From Silurus meridionalis (Eukaryota; Chordata; Actinopteri; Siluriformes; Siluridae): a stretch of 64,000 nucleotides of DNA. Position 1 is the first letter of the stretch. Each line of letters begins with the position of its first letter. Position numbers and translations under genes: made by a program. The DNA is taken from contig NC_060886.1 in the NCBI RefSeq assembly GCF_014805685.1, positions 16,583,608-16,647,607 of the forward strand. Reading direction: 5' to 3'. Positions 1 through 14,454 of this stretch are shown in pieces. The notes below the pieces were generated by a model, which ran no database searches, was not told where the DNA came from, and worked only from the letters and a program-made list of their open reading frames with translations.

Positions 1-1954
<1,954 letters not shown>

Positions 1955-2394
1955 GTGAATTTTAGGGCTGTATCGATACACAAAATTCAGGGTTCGCTAT
2001 AAACCACAGTTTTTAAGTCACAGTTCAGTTCATTTTCAGTAAGGTTTGGGGGGAAAAATGCAAAACATCAAATTGCTTGTAGTTTTTTTATTAATGCAAT
2101 TTATTATTTTTAGCATTAGTGATCATCAACATTTGAACAGTTTCTATATTTTTTTTATTAAATAAAATGCCTGCTTGGTTAAATAATATATAAAATAATA
2201 TTTTATAATATTTTATTTTAAAAAAATGAAAGAATAAATCAAATTAATGCAATATTTTTTATTTTATTGGTTAAATTGAGTAATCAAATAAACTGCCACA
2301 AATTAAAATGAAAAAATAAAATAAAATAAATGGAAATATGTAATTAAATATTTTATATTTTTAGACCCCATTTGGGTAATACAGATGTGTATGG

Positions 2395-2397
<3 letters not shown>

Positions 2398-2432
<35 letters not shown>

Positions 2433-2459
2433 ACGCGCGCACGTGTGCATGTGTGTGTG
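2398..2459. repeat. (TG)n microsatellite with alternating purine-pyrimidine tail
   Basis: A TG run continues into CACGCGCGCACGTG-type sequence, a long alternating purine-pyrimidine tract of the kind that can adopt Z-DNA. It lies inside the hAT-like element. Confidence 0.9.
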
Positions 2460-2759
2460 ATCTATTAAAAAAAATGTTTTCATTCCTTCCATTCCTTCAT
2501 TCATTTACTCCCCCGATATGAGGAATTGTCAAGATTTTCTCCTTTTAAGAGAAATTCTTAACACTGGACAAGTATCCATAGCGCTAGTACTGGAAGTGTT
2601 TAGCGGCTAACGCTAGCTCTATGGATTCTTTAGCGTTTTCATGCATGCACAAAACAAATCTTATTTCTGGTATGGAGTGAGTAGCCACACTGACACTGCG
2701 CTAACTCTAGTTTCTTTTTTTATACCCCTGGCATTGTTGTGTATGCTTTCAAGTTTAAT

Positions 2760-2760
<1 letters not shown>

Positions 2761-2803
<43 letters not shown>
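2761..2803. repeat. (TAA)n microsatellite
   Basis: About fourteen perfect TAA units. Confidence 0.95.
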
Positions 2804-2804
<1 letters not shown>

Positions 2805-3718
2805 TGCACTCAAAAAAGTGGTGACTAAACAAACTTGCGGTCTGCCACTTAATACTTTCCTGAGGGAACTTAGATTTTAACTATGTGCCGCACATAAAAA
2901 GGATTCTATCTGCACACATGTGAACCGAAAGCTCTGTATCGAAAAACTTTGGTACAAATATGTGTACTGTTACGCTCCTTGTGAATATGGATTTGAACCG
3001 TAACATATCTCCAGTCCGCTACCATTCAAACTGTCAGTGCTCAGGTAATAAGCATGTTTATATGTCTGGAGATATTTTTGATTATGTACAGTGTTGCTCT
3101 CATTTTCCTGTTGTTTTGTAGACTGAATTTACAATGTAAGATGATATTAGATTTTATGAGATTATATGATCTATTATATGATTAAATGGGGAAAAAAAAC
3201 ATATAAAAGACTGGCCACAGTTTGATTTCCAGTCTGTCTGTCATGGCAATTAGTGGGTAAATGCAGTAATTACTAAAATAAAAGAAAATTTTAAATAAAA
3301 TAAAATAAAAACACCTGATCAGGTGTTGGCAGCAAATATTGTCTGAGTTTGAGAACTAGGACATTCTCATTTAAAAGTGTCATTTACTATTTAAAAAAAT
3401 AGCTGATTTAAGAATGCAATCCTGCATAAAGATAATCAGCCCACACCGTATTTAATGCGGCAGCCTGGCATTATGCCCTAAAATGAGCTTTCAAGTCATT
3501 TGGTTTTATAGGCATTATCAGGTTTCCATTCTCAATTATAGTCCTAGAATCCACCCAATGTACTTTAGTATCTCTAACTATAGGGCAGGCTCCAGTCTTT
3601 AAATAGATTATGGAGTGATCATTAAAATGTGTCTCATGTCCATGTAACATTTTAAAATTAGATTTTTGGTCAGAATTCTGACCTTGTTCTGTAGGTTAGG
3701 TACTGTAGGTAACTACAG

Positions 3719-3719
<1 letters not shown>

Positions 3720-3797
<78 letters not shown>
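3720..3797. repeat. (AT)n microsatellite
   Basis: About 38 perfect AT units. A second such run begins 120 bp further on. Confidence 0.97.
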
Positions 3798-3800
<3 letters not shown>

Positions 3801-3916
3801 GAAACACTTAAATTAGCTTTTTGTAAGTTTGCATTGTAGAATTCAAAAGTTATATTTATATTAAGTTTGTAATCTTGCATACTAGTGTAGATTTATTCAT
3901 TGCTAGAGAGTCAAAG

Positions 3917-3917
<1 letters not shown>

Positions 3918-3979
<62 letters not shown>
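3918..3979. repeat. (AT)n microsatellite, second copy
   Basis: About 31 perfect AT units. The antisense Tyr-Ile frames across it are artefacts. Confidence 0.97.
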
Positions 3980-3983
<4 letters not shown>

Positions 3984-4011
3984 ACTAAATAAGTAAAACT
4001 GCACAAAACTG

Positions 4012-4012
<1 letters not shown>

Positions 4013-4058
<46 letters not shown>
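4013..4058. repeat. (TG)n microsatellite
   Basis: About 23 perfect TG units, 33 bp after the second AT run. Confidence 0.97.
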
Positions 4059-4060
<2 letters not shown>

Positions 4061-5422
4061 TCTGTATTGGTGTCTTTTCTGCTTTGCTGTAATAACACAT
4101 TCATCTTTGTGTTTCCTACTACTTGACACTGAGCATGATCGCGATCATATCCAACATGAAAGCGCTGTGCTCTGGCAGACGGCCGGTGGGCAGACAAGAA
4201 AATGAACCAATCTTTATTCAGTGACAGAGATTAAGCAGCTGCATTATCTAATGCCTCCCCTCACCTCACTTTCAACAAAAAAGACCAAACCCGATACGCC
4301 TGGGCCATTATAGTGCTCAGGAACCGATCTATTGATCTCACCTGCAAATGGAATACTAACCAGTGGAATTGGGTATTTTCAAAAGAGTCACAGAATTGTT
4401 TCTAACTTAATATAGCTGAATCTATAACTGCTCATCTTGTCATGTTAAATGTAGAAAGATATTAAAATGATTGAATATATAACTAACTGCATATGTATTT
4501 TTTTCTTGATTACCTGTATTATTATTGCCTGCTGTTACAAAACTTGTCTCAACTGTTTAAAAGTTCAACTGGACATATTTGGCCAAATGAAATTTATTTA
4601 AAAAATCTATACAAATATACATTAGAAGTAATATTTGTTAGGGGTCATAAACTATGCATACTGTTTTATCTATATTTTAGCTATACATGGGTTGGTACAT
4701 ATCATACTAATATTTATGGGATGGAATTATTTTTTAAGCAATCCTGGAATGTGTGAAGTAATTAGCAGGATAACTTTCATCCTCTCTTCAGAATAAACAT
4801 AAATCACACTGACTTCTTAGTATTATTTAATAGTTTACCTTGCAGGATTGCACTATTTAGATGTTAGGTTAGGTTTTGTTTCCAAAATTTACATTAGGAG
4901 GTAATGATGTTAAAGCAATAAAATAGCAGAAAGAAAACATTTTATCAGAATCCCCAGGTCTACTACAACATATTATTCACTCTTCTGAAGCATTTACAGT
5001 ATATTGTTATTTACTACTGCAGCACATTACTATATTTTGTGAAATAATACAGCATAAATTGCTTGCATAATTTTTTGGAAAATCTGCCCTTAAATATATA
5101 TTAGTTCAGGTAAAAATGATAAATCATGAATGTTTATTCTACACAATCATTTTTGGAGGTTCTCCTGAAGTATGCTTATTCTATATTTTCATTTCCATGA
5201 AGTAATGCTCCTGTAAGTGATTCTACCTGGAAAAATATAAATCCAGATAAAAAAAACGAAAAATTCTAGTATGTCTTAACATAAAAAAGATCAAACAGAC
5301 CAGACTCACAGCTCAGAGCTCATTTATTATGCTATAATTTCAAAGAAATCGTCAAATGTATTTTACCGCCCAAGGATGTAAAAACATTATTATCTGAATG
5401 AGAGGGTAATTTGCCCCTCAGA

Positions 5423-5426
<4 letters not shown>

Positions 5427-5478
<52 letters not shown>
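5427..5478. repeat. (TG)n microsatellite
   Basis: About 26 perfect TG units. Confidence 0.97.
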
Positions 5479-5481
<3 letters not shown>

Positions 5482-6359
5482 CAGAGAGTTAGAGAGGGAA
5501 AGGGAACTCTGTCACATGGACAATTTTTAGGTCTATAAAACCTTTACAGGAATATTTATTCTCTTGCAGCAGTTGCTCAGGTGAAGAAAGTCATCACTTT
5601 TTTAAAATTCTTGTATTATTCTGCTCGAAATCAATTAAAATGGCTGAACAATATGTTAGAGATATATAATCCTAAAACTTTGAAGTAAAAATTTATGAGT
5701 CCATTAAAGGAAAATTACAGAAGGGAATGTTCCCTGTGGAGCATTTGAAACCATTCTGTGGAAATCTTCATATGGAAACAGTCAACAGTAACGAGTGCCC
5801 ATAACAAAACATTTCAAATGGCAATTTCAATACAGTGACACGGCCAATAATTCTTTTGTAAACAAACGGAATCAGCACTTTTTATTTGTCTTGGGAACCA
5901 ATGAAAATTTATTTGTGTTTTTTTTTTGTGTGTTTTTCTTTTTTTGTTTTATCATTGCAAACGTTTAACTTATCCCATCAAAATAGACCAAAGTCAGCTT
6001 GAACTTAAAAGCTCTCTTCTAATTTCAGCCAGCAAATAAACTGTAGAGAATCAATTACTTTTAGTGGGGAAAGCAGCCGATTATATTAGGATTTATTTTT
6101 CATGTGCACTTCTCTATAATATATGTAGGAAATGGTGAGAGTTCTGACAAGTATATAACTGACAAGTAAGAATAACTGACAAAAACATTTGGGTTGTCCC
6201 CAGGATTTGTTTTTTGTTTGCATTGTTATGTTTTAATATAAAAAATAAATAAATAAAATATCCTAAATGTTTTCTTCTGGTCATGTGGTTATGTTAAAGT
6301 TAAAATTTGGTGTTTACATGGTGGTAATTAGTTACATTAACAATTATATCAATAGAAAA

Positions 6360-6425
<66 letters not shown>
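6360..6425. repeat. (TG)n microsatellite
   Basis: About 33 perfect TG units. Confidence 0.97.
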
Positions 6426-6428
<3 letters not shown>

Positions 6429-9400
6429 GCATCACCAGGCTTTCGCAGCACCATCTTCATATTAGCATTACGTGACTGCAGCTCATATTGGGGAGAATAA
6501 TTCATGGCACCATAAATAATAAATGGTGCTATTTATGCTGGAAAAGTTTGATGTACAACAAAGTGAAATATTTGGACATAAGCTAGCAGCTGATCGATGT
6601 TTGCATGAGTGCTACTTGCCAACAGATGTGAGCAGGGCCTGCTGGCCTAAGGGATAGCAGGGAAATTTGTAGGGCTGGTGAAGGTGAAGGCCTGGCGCTT
6701 TTGGGACATGATGCTGAGTGCTTTCTTTCCGTCTGTCACTGTCTGTCTGTCACATCCAAAAAAGAAGCTCAGAGAAACAAGAGCCTTTCAAAAAGCAACC
6801 GCAGAATCTCCCACAGCTCCTGCTGTCATTGTTGTTCTGTAATTCTCATTTCATTCTTTTCTCATGATCACACCCATCTGGTTTGCACAAACCCATCACA
6901 TCCATTTCCCTGTGATTAAACCAAATGCTGTTGTTCTTTCACATCATTCATTAATAATAATGCAATTTTTGTCATAAATAATAAATTATTATCCTGTAGT
7001 TCTTATTTTTTTAATCCTTACTTTAAGTACTTCAAATTCAAAGTTCATTTGACCTTACACACATGTACATATACATAGTATGACATGCAGTGAAATGCTG
7101 TATCCTACTGCCTATGAGATAAAAAAAATACAATTAGAATAAATCAGAAATAACTTCTATATAATGTAGGCAATGGAAAAACTTTTTGTTTTTAAATATG
7201 AATAATATAAAAAATATGAACATAAAAATCAGAAACAAATTTGATGTTTCGTTTTATGTGATGAGATATTTATTTAGCATTTTTGGATCCTTTTACTGAT
7301 GTTATAAAAAGTAATTGTCGATAAAGCGAAAAAAAAAAGTTCAGTGTGTTCTGTAATTGGTAAATACTCAGATGTGTGGTGGAATCTATTTATTTATGTA
7401 TGCATATTGACAAAAATTATTTTTAATATTTTAACATTAAAAATATATTTTGAAAGAAAAATCTTTAGTCATGACAATATATACTTTACCCAAATATTAT
7501 GTTTTGCGTTACAATATATTAAAATTATATTACAAAACGATGCAATATAGATATTTCATTTTGTCAGAATTTCTTTCTAAACATCCAGTGTGCTAGAAGT
7601 TGTTTGTGAACAACCCTTTAAAAAAATGGGTTTGAGGAAATATGTTGCTGAAAAACAGCTGCAGGAAAGTTCACATATTTATAGCTAATATGTATGGAAG
7701 TTGCTCGAATAAGAAATTTAAGAAGTACAACTGTGGCAGCTGTGACATCAAAATGTCTTCAGTCTTCAGACTGCAACTAGGAATTCATGAGTATCAGTTT
7801 CAGTGCGGAAGCCAGACCATCACTCCATCACTCCTCCAGAGTTGGCCAGTCGTTACAGCACTCTTGTGCATCTCACTGCCCTTAGACAGGGAAACAGAGC
7901 TAGAGACGCATTTCAGCAGATCCTGACCTTTCTGCCAGAACAGAACCTTAGAGGAGCCTGGGAAAGTGACAGATGACAAAATGTGACTAATCCAGTAGAA
8001 AAAAACTACTACTGATTTTACTTTTGTATTTGGGGTGATAAACAATTTGACATTATTTAAAATGATTTATAAACCAACTGTATATCATCATTAAAATTTA
8101 AAGTTGATTGCTTTTTAAAAAATAAACGATATTTTAGGACAGTTATAGTTCCTTAAGTAAACTGGACAAATGCGTGTTGAATATAAAAATTAAAAGAAAA
8201 CATGAAGTTGAATGGCAGAAAATCCGAGGCACTTTAACATAGCTGTGTGTGATGTTCCAGAAGTCACTTGAGCTTCAACAGTCTCTAAAACACAGTGTGC
8301 AGCTCATTGTTATTCCTGATATTCTACCATAGATAAGGAAGTTGTCAAACTGTGGTGTCATTTCAGCATTCCTACTGTCTCCCCAGTTTGGCAGTGTGGC
8401 AGTGATCTGCTGTGTCACTGTACGCATGGAAAAGAGTCAACTCCACTGTGGCGACTCGTTCCCCCCTCAGAAACCATCACTCTCTCTCCTATTCACCAGC
8501 AGATATGATTTATTCGAATGCAAAAACTTTCCACCAAGCATCTCTTAATTTGCCTTAGAAGCGCATAAGATTAAAATCCATTGTAGTCTTTTGATACTGT
8601 CTCATTCTTCTTTATTCATTTTGTGTATTGTTTAATCCCCAGACACAATTTAATGCCAACAAGTACTGTAATATTTATGGAATTTCACATTGTAACAGAG
8701 GTTTGCATTTTTTCTTTTTACATCCTTTTCCTGTGGCGTATAATCAGTTCCATTGTAGAGGTGATACAGCACTCTTCTATTCCATTACTCATTCTGTCAG
8801 TGAGTATTCAATTCTCTGCGAGTATTTAATTCTCTTTTGAAAAAAGGAGGATCAACAATTTACATAGAAATGTTACCTTACATGCCTGGTTTGAAAATGT
8901 TATCAAATTAAAGCCATACTTTTACATTTAACATTTCCAACATTTATGAAAAATGAATGCCAGACTTGTTTTACCAATTTTTCTTCTCATTTTGCTCAGC
9001 TGTCATTTCTTAACCTGTGCTTCCTCTAAGACTGGTGAAGCCAGAAAATTATTTTTGAATGTTTTCTGAATAGGTAATTTATATTTCTTAACTGCTTGTC
9101 ATGTTGAGGTACATGGTACACAATTGGAGGATAGAGCTAAATGCCTAAAGCCAACTTCTGTAGACATGGGCTCACAGAAGAGGCCATAGATGGTTCCATA
9201 TAATACTTTATTGTAAGACTTGTGAGGCAAAACAATTTTTACAAACTAAAAATTATATATTTTTAAAGGAATTTTTAAGAATTTTTTTAAGGATTTTTCC
9301 AGAACAATGGGGAAATATTTGTATTTTGATTACTTTATAACTTTTATAATGTTTCGCCTTTTGTACATTGAATAGCAACATAGACATAAGTATTAATCAG

Positions 9401-11142
9401 TTCAGTGTGTGTTAAGGTAATAACTGTCAAAATGTCATTCATACTCCTGCAACATCAAATCTTCAGCAAAACAGAGAAGATTTGATAAGACATTCATAAC
9501 AAGAAATTTGTAAACAGAAAAGAGCAAATTACTCATTTGATTTTCCCACCAGTGTTAGCATGAGCAGTAAGCAGTGAGTGAACAGACGATGATGAAGCCT
9601 GTGTTCCAATGCCAAAGGAAACTTTTACCTCAGGGACTGTATAGGGAGGTGGATGAAGATAACCAAAGTTAAAACTCATTTCCCATTAGAAACATTTTTC
9701 CTATTTGTCAGTAATTTTTCCATAAACAGATGAAATATTTTGCATTGCAGTTTTCTCACTTTTGAGGTTTCCAGACATTCAAATGTAATAACTTTATTCT
9801 CGGTTTAGACCAGATGTTGGTAGATATGCAGTTAAGAGTTAAATTTCACTTCAGGAAAACCTAAAGCTCTATATCTATGTTGCAGTATTATAAAAATTGT
9901 CAAAATTTGACTGTGAATTTTTTTTCCAGGTCAACTCCAATATTATTAAAGCAAGTGTGTGAATATAATGTATTTTGTTTCCCCTCATAATTTTAAAACC
10001 AGAATTTCAGCAAACTTTCATGTTCTAGGAAAGTACTAGCTGGGTGACACCTGCTAAATGATTTAATTCCAACCTGACTCCTTAATGATCACATACAGCT
10101 CTCTCTGGTGCCTCATTCAGATAATGAGCGCTAAGCACAGAGAAATCTGGATATTACAACATTCTCAAATAGTCATGGTTCAGCTCATGGGTGTCACAGA
10201 TCCTAGTAAATCAGTCTGTCCAGCTGGAGCTCCAGTGTATGTGTTTCAGGGCCTGGTGTAAAACTCCTCCAGTCCTCTTCCAGGTATAGTAACATCTGCC
10301 TTAAGAACTACGTCAGGACTTCACATTCCCAGCCAGGGTATTACAGAATCGGCTGACAACAAAGAACCGAAATTCATTCCACACTGCTGTGGTCAGATTG
10401 TGAACGTTTATTAATCCTCTGCCTTGCTTTGTTAAATGAGTAAATCAGAGAGGAAGCACTACATGCACTCCATAATTCAGAATGAGGGTTTGTACTTGAC
10501 CTTTCAGCTTCCTGCTTCATGTCACAGAACAGTTTGTTAGCTCTGTAATTCTCTCCTGTGATGATGCTTAGTGATCTTGGTCTTCTGAGATGAGGATTAA
10601 AAATGTAATGTATACTCTATGCCATAGCATGGGTCACTTCTCTATTATAATTGGATTGCAAGAGCCAGCTACCCTTTTATGAAGAACACATTTGTATATT
10701 GTTTGTTCTTTCCAGATTACAGAGAGTACAGAAAGAACACTGAACCTTACTATCCTATTACAAGGACAATTAGGCTGTAGGTTTAGAAGACAAAATATAC
10801 AGGTTTATATATTGATTGCGTTAGCAATAATAGTGCTGAATGCAGTGCACTCTCCCCAATCTTTCTGACTGGATAACAAAGTCAAAAGGAGTTATCCAAT
10901 TGAGCAAATGGAATTAAAGTCCATTGTGGTTTGTAGTCTTTTTTTTTTCTTTTTCTTTTTTTATTTTGATGGATTGATAATATCTTGTATTTGAAGCTAT
11001 AATTAAAAAAAAATATATGGAATTGAAAGTTTAAATAAATTTGTATAAAATTAAAACCAATAACTTTTAGCTGTGATGATTTTTTAAATTTGAAATGCAT
11101 GTTCAACTATCCTTTACATATATCTAGATTTAACCTTAAATG

Positions 11143-11205
<63 letters not shown>
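11143..11205. repeat. (ATT)n microsatellite
   Basis: About 21 perfect ATT units. Confidence 0.97.
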
Positions 11206-12711
11206 GATAGTAAAAGTATTAGTAGTATTAGAGGTGGCAGTAGCCATATTTAATGCAACATAAATGTCAGAAATTCTGCTTATTTTTAAATAAAGAGAAA
11301 CATCTGCGCTTTAACAGAGCCTGGAGGAAACTCACACGCTTTCCTGTTGTGACACCTAGTGTTTATTTGAAGAAATTACACCATTAAACTGTGTGGATCT
11401 GCTGCATTTCCCAACAATATAAAATGTATTTTAATGCTTAATTTTAGGTTATTTTCTAATTTTTGAAATTGAATAATGTGTGTGCAAAGTAATGTCGCAG
11501 CGGGCCGAATGTTTAGGAAGGTTAGGAATAACATTTTAAACTGTTTTCACTGATACATTTTATAAAATCTCTTAAAGCACATTATTGTATTAAAGTTAAA
11601 AAATGTCTAGGTGAATTTACTAAGGTTCCATAGGGGCTGCGGGGGATACCACTGTATTAGGAAGTTAGGTAGATAGTAAAACTAGCACTATAGAGATAAA
11701 AAAAAATTTTTTTTGAAAATAATAGTTAGTTGTGGTGTAATAAAATAAAAGGAGTAAAAATAATTTGTTGTAAAAGACTTAATTAGGAATTGCTGATCTA
11801 TCTTTTTTTTTTTTGCTTAGCTTTGTCTCTGTATTAATGTAAACTGCTTTAGAAAAACCGGAAGCTTTCAAATGCCAACTCTTCTCATGTTTATCTCACC
11901 TTTCTGACAGACTGAATACAGTGGCTTTATTGGGGCAGGTGGTCTCACTGGCAGGTGGTTCATACAGGAGTCCTGTAAAACTGTAATCTCTTCAAATCAG
12001 GTGACGATTTATGACTGACTGTATTCAGTTTAAAGTGTGTGTCAGTGTTACAGTGATGGTCAGTTGAAAAGTGAACTTGTAAAACACAGATCTGTCTTCT
12101 GGCTAATGTCAGCTGCAGATACTTCAGAGCTCTTTTACATCTTTCATATAGCTTAAACCTCCACAGAGGCTTGATATAGTGACTGTTTATATTTATTGGT
12201 GTTTATGTGCTTTTGGCTGATTACTATTCCAGTCACTGAGACTGAGCAGCTTTTCAGTGTTGAACATGATTTCAGGCACTAATTTAAATTCAAAACAACA
12301 AGTGCACATGGCTAGGAATCAACATAAACACAGCAGACCGTATACGTTTTATATTATGCATTACACTCATTTATGGAAGTAAAATATATCAGTTAAATAC
12401 AATAGTGAAAAGGAATAAATTTTCTATATTTATTAATTTTTTATTTTTTATTTTTGCTTCAATTGTTGCTATGCACATCCATTGAGGAGAAATAACTTCA
12501 TTCATGCCATTGTTTTTCTTAATCAATATAATTTTAGTCCATGTATCTGCTTTAAACTCTTGATGTATTTTGTCTTTGTACTTGGACACTACATGTTAAA
12601 TACATTACTGAAATATTATTACGTTTTGTACAATTACAGCTTTAAAATAATGTTAAGAAATGTTCATTTTATATTAAAATTTAAATTTTATTTGTCACGT
12701 ACACATACATA

Positions 12712-14131
12712 CAGGGAGTGCAGAATTATTAGGCAAGTTGTATTTTTGAGGATTAATTTTATTTGAGGATTTAATTTGAACAACAACCATGTTCTCAATG
12801 AACACAAAAAACTCATTAATATCAAAGCTGAATATTTTTGGAAGTAGTTTTAGTTTTAGCTATTTTAGGGGATATCTGTGTGCAGGTGACTATTACTGTG
12901 CATAATTATTAGGCAACTTAACATAAAACAAATTCATACCCATTTCAATTATTTATTTTTACCAGTGAAACCAATATAACATCTCAACATTCACAAATAT
13001 ACATGTCTGACATTCAAAACCAAACAAAACAAATCAGTGACCAATATAGCCACCTTTCTTTGCAAGGACACTCAAAAGCCTGCCATCCATGGATTCTGTC
13101 AGTGTTTTGATCTGTTCACCATCAACATTATGCAGCAGCAACCACAGCCTCCCAGACACTGTTCAGAGAGGTGTACTGTTTTCCTCCTTGTAAATCGCAC
13201 ATTTGATGATGGACCACAGGTTCTCAATGGGGTTCAGATCAGGTGAACAAGGAGGCCATATCATTAGATTTTCTTCTTTATACCCTTTCTTGCCAGCCAC
13301 GCTGTGGAGTACTTGGACGTGTGTGATGGAGCATTGTCCTGCATGAAAATCATGTTTTTCTTGAAGGATGCAGACTTCTTCCTGTACCACTGCTTGAAGA
13401 AGGTGTCTTCCAGAAACTGGCAGTAGGACTGGGAGTTCAGCTTGACTCCATCCTCAACCCGAAAAGGCCCCACAAGCTCATCTTTGATGATACCAGCCCA
13501 AACCAGTACTCCACCTCCACCTTGCTGGCGTCTGAGTCGGACTGGAGCTCTCTGCCCTTTACCAATCCAGCCACGGCTTTCTGCCTTTCTTACCTTGGCC
13601 ATGTCTCTGAGTATTGCACACCTTGTGCTTTTGGGCACTCCAGTGATGTTGCAGCTCTGAAATATGGCCAAACTGGTGGCAAGTGGCATCTTGGCAGCTG
13701 CACGCTTGACTTTTCTCAGTTCACGGGCAGTTATTTTGCGCCTTGGTTTTTCCACACGCTTCTTGCGACCCTGTCGACTATTTTGAATGAAACGCTTGAT
13801 TGTTCGATGATCACGCTTCAGAAGCTTGGCTATTTTAAGACTGCTGCATCCCTCTGCAATATATCTCACTATTTTTGACTTTTCTGAGCCTGTCAAGTCC
13901 TTCTTTTGACCCATTTTGCCAAAGGAAAGGAAGTTGCCTAATAATTATGCACACCTGATATAGGGTGTTGATGTCATTAGACCACACCCTTCTCATTACA
14001 GAGATGCACATCACCTAATATGCTTAATTGGTAGTAGGCTTTCCAGCCTATACAGCTTGGAGTAAGACAACATGCATAACGAGGATGATGTGGTCAAAAT
14101 ACTCATTTGCCTAATAATTCTGCACTCCCTG
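12712..14131 (-). mobile_element. Tc1-like transposon with intact ends, broken transposase
   Basis: The 1,420-bp element starts CAGGGAGTGCAGAATTATTA and ends with its inverse, with a TA on each side (12,710-12,711 and 14,132-14,133). Each end has a second, inner copy of the GCAtAATTATTAGGCAA motif in the same orientation as the outer one (12,899-12,919 and 13,931-13,953), so the ends have the IR/DR double-repeat layout known from some Tc1-family transposons. The transposase gene runs on the minus strand from 13,914. The right target sites and near-perfect ends suggest a relatively recent insertion, although the enzyme cannot work. Confidence 0.93.
13160..13914 (-). pseudogene. Tc1-like transposase, internally deleted and frameshifted
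   Basis: Translation starts at the ATG at 13,912-13,914 with a typical Tc1-family N-terminus: a helix-turn-helix DNA-binding region (GCSSLKIAKLLKRDHRTIKR) and a basic arginine-rich stretch. The frame then passes directly from a KVRKAE motif to RGWIGKGQ. Members of this family normally have about 50 residues there, including the first catalytic Asp (TDE), which is therefore missing. The second Asp is kept (MQDNAPSH, near 13,330-13,345). Just after it, one base is missing in an A-run (about 13,277-13,281), which ends the frame; the third acidic motif (SPDLNPIENLW) continues in another frame to about 13,163. An inactive copy. Confidence 0.9.
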
Positions 14132-14133
14132 TA

Positions 14134-14242
14134 CAGAGTATGACAGGTAGTGGAATGCTTTTTTACAACTGTCCAACATGTAAACGTTTTGTGTAACTAA
14201 AAGGTATGAAAATAAGGTTAAGAATGATATAATATATTATTA

Positions 14243-14305
<63 letters not shown>

Positions 14306-14433
14306 CACAAATTGAACAGAAAGGGATGGATGTGTTATAGCATGTCACTGATGCCTTCACAATTAAAAACATTTCTCCTGCATACATTCTTAGTGAAATT
14401 CAGATTGGGAAATATTTATTTCCCAATATATTT
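14134..14433. repeat. Spacer with (TG)n microsatellite
   Basis: The stretch between the Tc1-like element and the LINE holds about 29 TG units (14,245-14,302) and otherwise nothing recognisable. Confidence 0.8.
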
Positions 14434-14454
14434 GTTACCATCTTCGAATTAAAT
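14434..14454. repeat. Target-site duplication of the LINE, left copy
   Basis: GTTACCATCTTC followed by GAATTAAAT; matches 20 of 21 bases at 16,435-16,455 on the other side of the LINE. Confidence 0.85.

Larger units (their letters stand above)
1963..2980. mobile_element. Decayed hAT-like DNA transposon with 8-bp target duplication
   Basis: The left end (from 1,963) and the reverse complement of the right end (to 2,980) share a degenerate terminal inverted repeat of the pattern AGGg-TGTA-C-GTACAC, which resembles a common fish hAT-type non-autonomous repeat. The flanks are GTGAATTT (1,955-1,962) and GTGAATAT (2,981-2,988), an 8-bp duplication with one mismatch, the length expected of hAT insertion. 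The interior is AT-rich, contains a TG microsatellite (2,398-2,459) and a (TAA)n run (2,761-2,803), and has no transposase frame. Confidence 0.6.
2989..12709. other. Gene-poor intergenic region, microsatellites only
   Basis: No reading frame in this 9.7-kb stretch looks like a conserved protein, and I found no RNA gene. It holds AT, TG and ATT microsatellites (listed separately) and some non-repetitive, less AT-rich patches (about 3,420-3,640, 4,110-4,340 and 10,040-10,150) that could be conserved non-coding elements, though that cannot be shown from one sequence. Confidence 0.55.

Noticed and set aside
2575..2631. Imperfect hairpin (ATCCATAGCGCTAG / CTAGCTCTATGGAT)
   Set aside because: It lies within the decayed hAT-like element and is better explained as part of its subterminal sequence; no sign of a small-RNA gene.
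13522..13878. 118-codon plus-strand frame in the Tc1 element
   Set aside because: It is the shadow of the minus-strand transposase.
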